DNA of 64,000 nucleotides from Polluticoccus soli (GTDB lineage: Bacteria > Bacteroidota > Bacteroidia > Chitinophagales > Chitinophagaceae). The first letter of the stretch is position 1. Every line of letters starts with the position of its first letter. The position numbers were made by a program, and so were the translations under genes. The stretch spans positions 2,108,001-2,172,000 of the forward strand of contig NZ_JARJHT010000001.1 in assembly GCF_029269745.1 (NCBI RefSeq), in the 5' to 3' direction. A model generated the notes under the pieces. The model saw nothing but the letters and a program-made list of their open reading frames with translations. It did no database searches and was not told where the DNA came from. Below are positions 1 through 6,393 of this stretch, one piece after another.

Positions 1-1474
1 GGTCGTAGAATTTAAGAATGTTGGCACCGCCCAGGTTACGGATGTCCATAGCATCCTTGCTGGCAAAGTGTATGATGCGCTCTACCACCTGCGCAGGACA
101 GTTGATATTGATACAACGCCACACAGCTTCCTCCTCCGGTCGTTCCAGCGCCTCGTTACACACAGGGCAGTGTGTTGGGAAAACGATCTTTTCCTCGCTG
201 CCGTCGCGCAGTTCTGCGAGCGGTTTAACTATATAAGGAATTACATCACCTGCGCGTTCCACTAACACAGTGTCTCCAATGTGCAGGTCTTTTTCGCGCA
301 CTACATCTTCGTTGAACAGCGAAATAGACGTAACGGTAACACCGCCAATCGGTACGGGTTCTATTTTGGCTACAGGTGTCACGCTGCCGGTACGGCCGAC
401 CTGAAATTCTACACGTTGCAGCTTACTGGTGGCCTGTCGTGCTTTGAATTTATAAGCCACAGCCCAGCGTGGGTGGTGGGTGGTCATACCCATACGGTCC
501 TGCAGGTCGAACTGGTTTACTTTGATCACCAGACCATCTACTTCAAAGGGCAGGTCATCGCGCTTTTGTTCAAACTCATCACAGAATTTAATAACGTCCT
601 CAATATTGCTGAAGCGTTTCATTTCGCGCACTGGCGTTGGAAAGCCCAGCGAATACAGGTACTCCAGCGAGTCGTAGTGTGTATGCAGTTTTGCAGGAAC
701 GTCTTTGCCACGCTCCAGCGTGTAGTCGCTAATATGGTATAGTGTAACCGACAGTTTCCGTTTGCCCACTTCGCGTGGGTCGAGGATACGGAGGGTGCCA
801 GATGCTGCGTTCCGCGGGTTGGCCAACGGGCTTAAACCTTCGGCAGCGCGTTGACGGTTGTATTCTGCAAATACATCTTTATGTATCACTACTTCACCGC
901 GTATCTCTATCTGCGAGATCCCTTCTTTTGTAAAGCCAGCAGACAAAGGCATGGAACGGATCTGTTTGATGTTTACCGTCACATCTTCGCCCATGATGCC
1001 ATCGCCACGGGTAGCGCCACGGGTCAACTTACCATCTTCATATATTACGGAAACGCTGGCGCCATCATATTTTGGCTCTGCGCAGTATTCTATCTGGTCG
1101 GTACCGGCCAGCTCACGGCAGCGGCGGTCCCAGTCGCGCAGGTCGTCGGCATTATAAGTATTATCGAGGCTGAGCATCGGCACCAGGTGGCTCACCGCAG
1201 GAAATTTTTCGCTCAAGCCAAGTGCCACGCGTTGTGTAGGAGAATCGGCTGTTACCTGCTCCGGGTATTGTTCTTCGAGTCCTTTCAGTTTTTTGAACAG
1301 CGTATCATATTCAACATCGGCCAGCACAGGCTCGCTTTGCACATAGTATTTCCAGTCGGCATAATTGATCACCTCGCGCAGGGCTTCGATGTCTTGCTCA
1401 ACATTGCCACTTTCACTAGTCAATAAGGTTTTTGCCTGCTGGTAAAGGCGCTGTTCATCCTGGCTCGTGTACAT
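1..1474 (-). CDS. ligA: NAD-dependent DNA ligase LigA, 3' end cut by window edge
   Basis: This gene seals nicks in DNA during replication and repair, using NAD+ to adenylate its catalytic lysine. About 491 residues are visible, roughly the first 70 percent of a family that usually has 670-700 residues. The catalytic KxDG motif is present as KYDG with the lysine near residue 135. It is followed by the OB-fold region and then a four-cysteine zinc finger (CPVC ... CININC) encoded around bases 80-165. The helix-hairpin-helix and BRCT parts lie beyond the window. The ATG at 1472-1474 is the start because translation from it begins directly with the family N-terminus. The YciO/TsaC-family gene ends 15 bases upstream, so the two probably share a transcript. 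The gene appears intact as far as it can be read, and the identification is firm. Confidence 0.96.
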   Translation of the reverse strand, partial: MYTSQDEQRLYQQAKTLLTSESGNVEQDIEALREVINYADWKYYVQSEPVLADVEYDTLFKKLKGLEEQYPEQVTADSPTQRVALGLSEKFPAVSHLVPMLSLDNTYNADDLRDWDRRCRELAGTDQIEYCAEPKYDGASVSVIYEDGKLTRGATRGDGIMGEDVTVNIKQIRSMPLSAGFTKEGISQIEIRGEVVIHKDVFAEYNRQRAAEGLSPLANPRNAASGTLRILDPREVGKRKLSVTLYHISDYTLERGKDVPAKLHTHYDSLEYLYSLGFPTPVREMKRFSNIEDVIKFCDEFEQKRDDLPFEVDGLVIKVNQFDLQDRMGMTTHHPRWAVAYKFKARQATSKLQRVEFQVGRTGSVTPVAKIEPVPIGGVTVTSISLFNEDVVREKDLHIGDTVLVERAGDVIPYIVKPLAELRDGSEEKIVFPTHCPVCNEALERPEEEAVWRCININCPAQVVERIIHFASKDAMDIRNLGGANILKFYD

Positions 1475-1489
1475 GAGCACAAAGAAACT

Positions 1490-2110
1490 TTATCCCAGCA
1501 AATTTTCCCAATCGCCAGCACCCTCGCGTACTAATTGTGCTTCGCCGGAAGTACAATCGATAACCGTAGAGGAAATAGTGTTTCCAGATCCGCCATCTAT
1601 CACTATATCAACCAGTTTGGCAAATCGCTCGTGCATCAGTTCGGGATCGGTGTAATATTCTACGTCCTCATCCATAGGAAGCGAAACACTCATGATGGGG
1701 TTACCCAGCTCACGGACAATGGCTTGAGTAATATTGTGGTCGGGGATGCGTATACCAACAGTGTCCTTTTTTGTCTTGAGCATTTTGGGTACCTGTTTGC
1801 TGGCTTCGAGGATAAATGTGTACGGACCGGGTAGCGCTGCCTTTAGCAGCCGGAAGATTGGCGTGCTCACACTTTTGGCATAGTCGCTCAGGTGTGCAAG
1901 GTCGGTGCAGACAAAGCTGAATTGCGCTTTTTTAGGCTCTATTCCTTTAATGCGGCAGATACGTTCTATGGCCGCCGTATTATATATATCGCACCCAAGA
2001 CCATAGATGGTATCGGTAGGGTAGATGATGACACCACCACCTTTAAGGCAGTCAACGACTGTTTTGATGTTCCTGGGTTGGGGATCGTCGGGGTGGATGT
2101 GCAGCAGCAT
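1490..2110 (-). CDS. YciO/TsaC (Sua5-YrdC) family protein, likely threonylcarbamoyl-AMP synthase-like
   Basis: The 206-residue protein has the YrdC fold signature: an early GGGVIIYPTDTIYGLGCD segment (residues about 25-42) followed by a KGIEPKK stretch. Family members bind ATP, threonine and bicarbonate and make threonylcarbamoyl-AMP for the t6A modification of tRNAs. The length and the absence of a Sua5 C-terminal domain resemble the YciO branch, whose role is less certain than that of TsaC. It is the first gene of a probable two-gene unit with ligA, 15 bases downstream. A glycosyltransferase gene diverges from it across a 70-base gap. The family call is secure; the exact activity is inferred. 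Confidence 0.88.
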   Translation of the reverse strand: MLLHIHPDDPQPRNIKTVVDCLKGGGVIIYPTDTIYGLGCDIYNTAAIERICRIKGIEPKKAQFSFVCTDLAHLSDYAKSVSTPIFRLLKAALPGPYTFILEASKQVPKMLKTKKDTVGIRIPDHNITQAIVRELGNPIMSVSLPMDEDVEYYTDPELMHERFAKLVDIVIDGGSGNTISSTVIDCTSGEAQLVREGAGDWENLLG

Positions 2111-2113
2111 ATA

Positions 2114-2157
2114 TTAGACTAAAGCTATGGCTAAGGTATGCGAAATACTTTAGCTAA
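2114..2157. promoter_or_regulatory. Imperfect inverted repeat between divergent genes
   Basis: TTAGACTAAAG at 2114-2124 and CTTTAGCTAA at 2148-2157 are inverted copies differing by one inserted base. They lie in the short gap between the divergent YciO-family and glycosyltransferase genes. They could be an operator for both, but no regulator is recognisable nearby. Confidence 0.25.
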
Positions 2158-2180
2158 TTTGCATCGGTAACCTGCATGGC

Positions 2181-3014
2181 ATGTTCTCTATTATCATCCC
2201 TACCTGGAATAATGTCGACTTCGTAAAACTCTGTGTGGAAAGCATCCGGAAAAACTCCACGATGAACCACCAGGTGATACTGCATATCAATGATGGTTCA
2301 GATGGCACAAAACAATGGGCTGAGGAGCAACGGCTGGATTTTACTCATACTGACACCAATGCAGGCATTTGTGTGGCTGTAAATACAGCAGCAGGGCTTG
2401 CCGCGCACGACTATATCGTATACATGAATGATGATATGTACGTGTGCCCCGGTTGGGACAAGCACTTGGCTGACGAAATAAAAACACTTGGCACAGATAT
2501 GTTCATGTTGTCGTCAACGATGATAGAGCCAAATGAATCGGGCAATCGTTCTGTGGTGGTTCAGGATTTTGGAAAAGACCTAACATCGTTTGACGAAGCG
2601 GGATTGTTGTCGGCCTATGAGCGGCTTGAAAAACCGGACTGGAATGGTTCTGCCTGGCCTCCAACTATCGTCCATAAGAAGTATTGGCAAATAACAGGTG
2701 GGTACAGCATCGAGTTTAGTCCCGGCCTGAGTAGCGATGATGATTTTGCTATGAAGATGTGGCAGGCAGGCTGCAGGATATTTAAAGGCGTGGGCAGGAG
2801 CAAGGTGTATCACTTCCAGTCGAAATCGTTGTACCGCATCAAAAAGAACAACGGACGAAAGCAGTTCCTGATGAAATGGGGCATTAACCAATCTACCTTC
2901 AATAAGTTTTTCCTGAGACGTGGCGCCTTGTATAAAGGACCATTGACGACGCCTCAACGCAGGCAAATACGCAGTGAGCTTTGGCGCGCCTGGCTGAAGC
3001 GCAAGTTATATTAA
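2181..3014 (+). CDS. Glycosyltransferase family 2 protein
   Basis: The 277-residue protein begins with the GT-A fold N-terminus (MFSIIIPTWNNVDFVKLCVE) and has an aspartate-rich metal and nucleotide-sugar binding motif (YMNDDMYV, residues 81-88). This is typical of inverting GT2 enzymes that add a sugar to a lipid or polysaccharide acceptor. There are no obvious membrane segments, so it probably works on the cytoplasmic face. The conserved C-terminal half (about residues 150-210) contains a GLSSDDDFAMKMW segment that resembles the ED-like catalytic region of the family. No polysaccharide cluster surrounds it, so the substrate is unknown. Its 3' end overlaps the convergent kinase gene by nine bases. 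Confidence 0.85.
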   Translation: MFSIIIPTWNNVDFVKLCVESIRKNSTMNHQVILHINDGSDGTKQWAEEQRLDFTHTDTNAGICVAVNTAAGLAAHDYIVYMNDDMYVCPGWDKHLADEIKTLGTDMFMLSSTMIEPNESGNRSVVVQDFGKDLTSFDEAGLLSAYERLEKPDWNGSAWPPTIVHKKYWQITGGYSIEFSPGLSSDDDFAMKMWQAGCRIFKGVGRSKVYHFQSKSLYRIKKNNGRKQFLMKWGINQSTFNKFFLRRGALYKGPLTTPQRRQIRSELWRAWLKRKLY

Positions 3015-3527
3015 GCTGTTGATGGCTTTTAATGCAGCCTTTAGCCTCTCTTCCGGTGTCGATGAGACCAACGCCCATGGCACGCCGCTGTTCTCCACTA
3101 TATCACGGTATATATTGAAAAAATACTGGCGCATTTCCGGTAATGGATGCTCACGTAACGGGTCGTCCTGCCATTCTATGTCGATGTCCGTAAGCAGGTA
3201 CATATCATAGTGTCGTCGTGATATTTCGTCAAGTATGGATTGATGGCAGCGACCATATTTGTGTTCGCTCCATACTTTAAGCACATATAAGTCGGTGTCG
3301 CAGATGAGGAATTTATTTGCTTTCGCCAGTTGTTCATCTTCCAGCTTCAGCTGACCTTTTGCGATCTCCAGCAAGTCGCTCTCTTCATAGACGCCTTCAC
3401 GCTGTTCCAAATATTCGCGCGCATATTCAGGCACCCACACCGTTTTTAAAGAAGCAGCCAACATTTCGCTGAGTGTACTTTTGCCTGTAGATTCGGGCCC
3501 TATTACGACGATCTTTTTTACCTGCAT
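3006..3527 (-). CDS. NadR-like ATP-binding kinase (probable ribosylnicotinamide kinase)
   Basis: The 173-residue protein starts with a P-loop (GPESTGKST, residues about 10-18) and contains the PEYAREYLE motif typical of the kinase domain of NadR. That domain phosphorylates nicotinamide riboside to NMN. The adenylyltransferase and DNA-binding domains of full-length NadR are absent. I chose the ATG at 3525-3527 because it overlaps the pnuC stop codon by one base (TGATG), a sign of translational coupling. A start 16 codons upstream would add residues inside pnuC with no family match. Coupling to a PnuC-type transporter supports uptake and trapping of nicotinamide riboside as one pathway. A thiamine-linked role is the main alternative. 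Confidence 0.82.
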   Translation of the reverse strand: MQVKKIVVIGPESTGKSTLSEMLAASLKTVWVPEYAREYLEQREGVYEESDLLEIAKGQLKLEDEQLAKANKFLICDTDLYVLKVWSEHKYGRCHQSILDEISRRHYDMYLLTDIDIEWQDDPLREHPLPEMRQYFFNIYRDIVENSGVPWALVSSTPEERLKAALKAINSLI

Positions 3528-4162
3528 CAGGCTGCTTGTTGTTTTTGATGCGACAATTCGTACAACCTCGACCACCTGATATATCCTAGTACCGCTACAA
3601 TAAACAGGAAGACCGTAAGTGCCGATGTGAGTACCAGCCCTTTATAAACGAGTAGCGGTATGGCTACGATGTTGGAGATGTTCAGCAATACCCAGTTCTC
3701 TACTTTGTGTTTGGCCAGCAGCCACATGCCTGCGCAAGCCGTAGCTGATACAAAAGCATCGATGGCCGGAACGGTTGAGTCTGTGAAGTGGGACAGTAAC
3801 AAATAGAATACGGCCCAGCCGATGGTTGCAATGGCAATGGTTATCAGCCAGTCCTTTTTAGAGTTATGTGTTATGGCTATAGCATTTTCATTTTCTTTAT
3901 TCTTCTGCCAACGCCACCAGCCATACACACTCATTATGAAATAATAGAAATTAAGCAGGGCTTCGGCGTATAAGCCGGTGGATGGCTTGCCCATCAGGTA
4001 GATGAATATTAACGTGCTGACTATGCCTGTGGGATAGAGCAGCACATTGTTGCGATTGGCCAGCAATACACTGGCAATGCTGAAGATCACCGCTATCCAC
4101 TCGATAATACTGGTTTGAGCAATCCCTGTTTTAAATAAACTGAGCCACGCGCTAACATCCAT
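3527..4162 (-). CDS. pnuC: PnuC-family vitamin transporter (probable nicotinamide riboside uptake)
   Basis: The 211-residue, highly hydrophobic protein has about seven membrane segments and the PnuC features WIAVIFSIASVLLANR near the N-terminus and a tryptophan-rich YGWWRW segment in the middle. PnuC proteins are facilitators that let a vitamin precursor enter. Import is driven by intracellular phosphorylation, and here the overlapping downstream gene encodes a NadR-like kinase. The family also includes thiamine (PnuT) and riboflavin (PnuX) transporters. The kinase partner favours nicotinamide riboside, but this remains an inference. Confidence 0.88.
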   Translation of the reverse strand: MDVSAWLSLFKTGIAQTSIIEWIAVIFSIASVLLANRNNVLLYPTGIVSTLIFIYLMGKPSTGLYAEALLNFYYFIMSVYGWWRWQKNKENENAIAITHNSKKDWLITIAIATIGWAVFYLLLSHFTDSTVPAIDAFVSATACAGMWLLAKHKVENWVLLNISNIVAIPLLVYKGLVLTSALTVFLFIVAVLGYIRWSRLYELSHQKQQAA

Positions 4163-4169
4163 AGTGCGC

Positions 4170-4177
4170 CAAAAATA
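4170..4177 (-). promoter_or_regulatory. Candidate promoter -7 box for pnuC
   Basis: Read on the minus strand the site is TATTTTTG, a perfect match to the Bacteroidota TAnnTTTG box. It ends only seven bases before the pnuC ATG, which would give a very short or absent leader. No clear TTG-type -33 element is seen at the usual distance. Confidence 0.5.
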
Positions 4178-4253
4178 CAGCAGGGCCAGTTAATCTATCA
4201 TGTATAGATAATTGCTAATAATTGGAGCTAAAAAAATTATTAAAACAATTGTG

Positions 4254-4283
4254 TTGGAAATTCACCTTTTGTTTCTATTTTTG
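4254..4283 (+). promoter_or_regulatory. Promoter of tRNA-Phe
   Basis: TTG at 4254-4256 and TATTTTTG at 4276-4283 are separated by 19 bases, an ideal Bacteroidota promoter. Transcription would start near 4287, inside a short GC-rich leader that can fold into a small hairpin before the tRNA. Confidence 0.7.
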
Positions 4284-4302
4284 CATCCCCCAACGGGGAG
4301 TT

Positions 4303-4375
4303 GGTGCGGTAGCTCAGTTGGTAGAGCAAAGGACTGAAAATCCTTGTGTCGCCGGTTCGATTCCGGCCCACACCA
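4303..4375 (+). tRNA. tRNA-Phe (anticodon GAA)
   Basis: The cloverleaf can be folded by eye: acceptor 4303-4309 with 4368-4374, D-arm from 4312, anticodon stem AAGGA/TCCTT with GAA at 4336-4338, T-arm GCCGG-TTCGATT-CCGGC, and discriminator A at 4375. CCA is not encoded. The fifth acceptor pair is a C-A mismatch (4307/4370), where G-C is expected. A strong terminator follows at once. Confidence 0.95.
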
Positions 4376-4384
4376 CACAAAATG

Positions 4385-4413
4385 AAAGCCTTGCAATATT
4401 GCAAGGCTTTTTC
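4385..4413 (+). terminator. Rho-independent terminator after tRNA-Phe
   Basis: A perfect 20-base palindrome (4388-4407, GCCTTGCAAT and its inverse) flanked by AAA/TTT and followed by a T-run ends the tRNA transcript. Confidence 0.85.
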
Positions 4414-4630
4414 TATTGATACCTTTCTGGCGTTGAATGTGGCAACCATGTCGATAAGAGATCCTGAACAGGGAGATGCTCCGTTTGTGTATACCGCCAA
4501 GCTTTCCTATATGACAGGGATGGCAGATTACTTTACCTAATACGAATATGGCATTAATGACTTTCCGTATCAGCTGGCGCGTGCAGGGGTTAGTCTGTAT
4601 ATTAAAAAGTTGACCCCTAAGTTTAAATAA
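4412..4630 (+). pseudogene. Degraded coding remnant with an in-frame stop
   Basis: The frame reads as protein-like sequence (PFVYTAKLSYMTGMADYFT) up to a TAA at 4538-4540. It then continues in the same frame for another 29 protein-like residues (YEYGINDFPYQLARAGVSLY, then a lysine-rich end) to a second stop at 4628-4630. Together this looks like the C-terminal piece of a lost gene. There is no start codon with a plausible N-terminus, because the frame runs back through the tRNA and its terminator. I do not recognise the family. Chance open frame is possible over this length. The remaining 58 bases to the next gene show nothing. Confidence 0.35.
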
Positions 4631-4688
4631 TCGGACTGCAGGGCTTTCTGGTTTGTTCTAATCAAAGTATCTATCGGTCAGTATTAGA

Positions 4689-5096
4689 TCACAATGCCAT
4701 ATTCAGCGAGGTAATAAAGAAATACATTCCCCAACCCAATAGTAGAACAATAACTACCCACAGCCATGCAGGTATACTACGGGGTGTTTCGCTGCCTTCT
4801 ATCAGGAATTTTTTTTGATCGCCTTTGCTGTAAGCGTGTACCATAAGCGGGAGTATTCCATCAACGACAGCATTTTCATGGATGCCTTCTATATCGATCG
4901 CTGGGCCGTTACGGACCTCGAATGCAATATTTCTAATTCCTTCACTGCCATTATTGCTCAGGCTTATGATCCTTAATGTATGCCTGCCGTCGGTCAGCTT
5001 GCTTGTGTCCAAATCAAAGCTAACAGGGGCTTTGAATTCGCCTAACGGTTGGGTTTCATTGTCCAAAAAGATCTTGACAGTACATTGGTCACGCAT
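4689..5096 (-). CDS. Small Ig-like protein with C-terminal membrane anchor, oxidase operon
   Basis: I do not recognise a named family for this 135-residue protein. It has a hydrophilic N-terminal part with an Ig-like beta pattern (DGRHTLRI around residues 37-44) and one C-terminal membrane helix (about 108-131, rich in W, V and L). No signal peptide is seen. It is the last gene of the cbb3-like oxidase operon and overlaps the preceding gene by eight bases, so it is probably co-translated. An accessory or assembly role for the oxidase is plausible from position only. It does not have the layout of FixH, whose membrane helix is N-terminal. Confidence 0.72.
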   Translation of the reverse strand: MRDQCTVKIFLDNETQPLGEFKAPVSFDLDTSKLTDGRHTLRIISLSNNGSEGIRNIAFEVRNGPAIDIEGIHENAVVDGILPLMVHAYSKGDQKKFLIEGSETPRSIPAWLWVVIVLLLGWGMYFFITSLNMAL

Positions 5097-5361
5097 CTTG
5101 TTCGGGATTTAAAAATGAATATTTGATATGGTCCTTATTGTCCTCTTTGGGGCGGATGAGCCATTTGATAGTGAGAAACAGAGATACAAGCGCGATCACT
5201 GCCGTAACTATAACGATCACGTAATCCCAATTGCTCTCGGGGCCGGTGCCGTGGATGGAGATGTATTTCAAAGTCTTCGGTTTGTTGCGTTCACAAACGG
5301 GACAGGCTGTTACCATCAGCTGCATTATCATGACCGCAATAAAAAGTATCAACACTTTCAT
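5089..5361 (-). CDS. Small membrane protein with CxxC motif, oxidase operon
   Basis: The 90-residue protein has an N-terminal hydrophobic segment (residues 1-18), a CPVC motif at about 20-23 and a second membrane helix at about 46-68, with a charged C-terminus. The CxxC sits just after the first hydrophobic segment, where it could bind a metal or take part in thiol chemistry at the membrane surface. No family is recognised. It overlaps the upstream cytochrome gene by four bases (ATGA) and the downstream gene by eight, so it belongs to the oxidase operon. A CcoQ-like subunit or a copper-delivery helper are both possible. Confidence 0.72.
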   Translation of the reverse strand: MKVLILFIAVMIMQLMVTACPVCERNKPKTLKYISIHGTGPESNWDYVIVIVTAVIALVSLFLTIKWLIRPKEDNKDHIKYSFLNPEQDA

Positions 5362-6365
5362 TTGGCTGCTGCTTTTATTTTGACAAAATCCATCAGCTTC
5401 TTTATTTCCTCTGGTGTAACCGTTTTGCCATTGTTGCCCCAGCTTGTGCGCTCATAATTAATAATGGCTGCTACATCGTTTTCGGTAAACGACATATTTG
5501 TTCCGACCGCGGCCATTACACCAAACTCTGGCCGTGCATCGTATCCGTTCATGATAATGTCTACATATAGTTCCAGGTTGTCGCCCGTTACAATGGGACT
5601 GCCTTTCAATGGAGGGAATGCTCCGGCCAATCCTTCACCCGTTGGCTGGTGGCAGCTCTGACAGTTTGCTTCGTATAGTGTTTTTCCCTCGGCAGCTGTT
5701 GCTCCTTTTGCGCCGGTGGTTTTCTTTTCGGGTCTTTTATATAAGAAGAGTTGCGGCTTGATGTCTCCCGGTAGGGCTGCTTGCTTCAACGACTGCAGGT
5801 AAGCTACCAATTGTAGTGCTTTCTTCGTGGCTATCACTTTGCCTTTTCGTCCCGACAGGAATTGCGCCGGCACGTTGACGATGACATCGTTCTTGCCGGG
5901 ATTTTTCTTGATCTCAAATAGCCACTCATAACTAGGCATTATCGATTCAGCCACCACTGATCTTGGGTTGAATAAATGCATCAGGTTCCAGTCTTTGCTC
6001 GGTTGCCGGTTGCCTACGTCTGTAAGGTCGGGGCCTGTCCGCTCTGTTCCTGTTAGTGTGGCTGTATTAGCCCATAAGCTGGTTCTGCGTATATGTGCGT
6101 AGTCGGCAGGTATACCTGGCCGGGAGCCAAATGCTTTGTCCATGTCTACATTCCGTACCTGCTGTGTATGGCAAGCTACACAGCCTTCTGCTATGTATAT
6201 CTTCTTGCCCGCCAGCACATCGCCATGCAAGGGCTCTGTGCCGGGAAGAGGCGAATTGTTCTTTTGGTTTACAAGAGCGGGCCTGATCGCAACAAAGTAA
6301 GTTAGGAACAGGAACAACGATCCGGCTAGTGCAAAGAGTTTTCGATGGTCGTGAAAGATCGACAT
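5358..6365 (-). CDS. CcoO-like cytochrome c subunit fused to a second cytochrome c domain
   Basis: This 335-residue protein carries electrons to the cbb3-like oxidase. It has an N-terminal membrane anchor (residues about 10-28), then a CcoO-type mono-haem domain with CVACH at 62-66 and the axial methionine in SIMPSYEW (about 142-149). A linker rich in K, A and G (about 205-225) leads to a second class I cytochrome c domain with CQSCH at 235-239 and the GEGLAGAFPPL segment. In most bacteria CcoO and the di-haem CcoP are separate. Here the second domain appears to replace CcoP. The gene lies 28 bases behind ccoN and overlaps the next gene by four bases. Its role is clear; the symbol is left blank because it is a fusion. 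Confidence 0.9.
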   Translation of the reverse strand: MSIFHDHRKLFALAGSLFLFLTYFVAIRPALVNQKNNSPLPGTEPLHGDVLAGKKIYIAEGCVACHTQQVRNVDMDKAFGSRPGIPADYAHIRRTSLWANTATLTGTERTGPDLTDVGNRQPSKDWNLMHLFNPRSVVAESIMPSYEWLFEIKKNPGKNDVIVNVPAQFLSGRKGKVIATKKALQLVAYLQSLKQAALPGDIKPQLFLYKRPEKKTTGAKGATAAEGKTLYEANCQSCHQPTGEGLAGAFPPLKGSPIVTGDNLELYVDIIMNGYDARPEFGVMAAVGTNMSFTENDVAAIINYERTSWGNNGKTVTPEEIKKLMDFVKIKAAAK

Positions 6366-6393
6366 AGTGATAAGCTTTAGTCAATTACACGGG

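Noticed and set aside
4222-4419. Open frame on the plus strand covering the tRNA-Phe
   Set aside because: It runs through the promoter, the tRNA and the terminator; the RNA gene explains the sequence.
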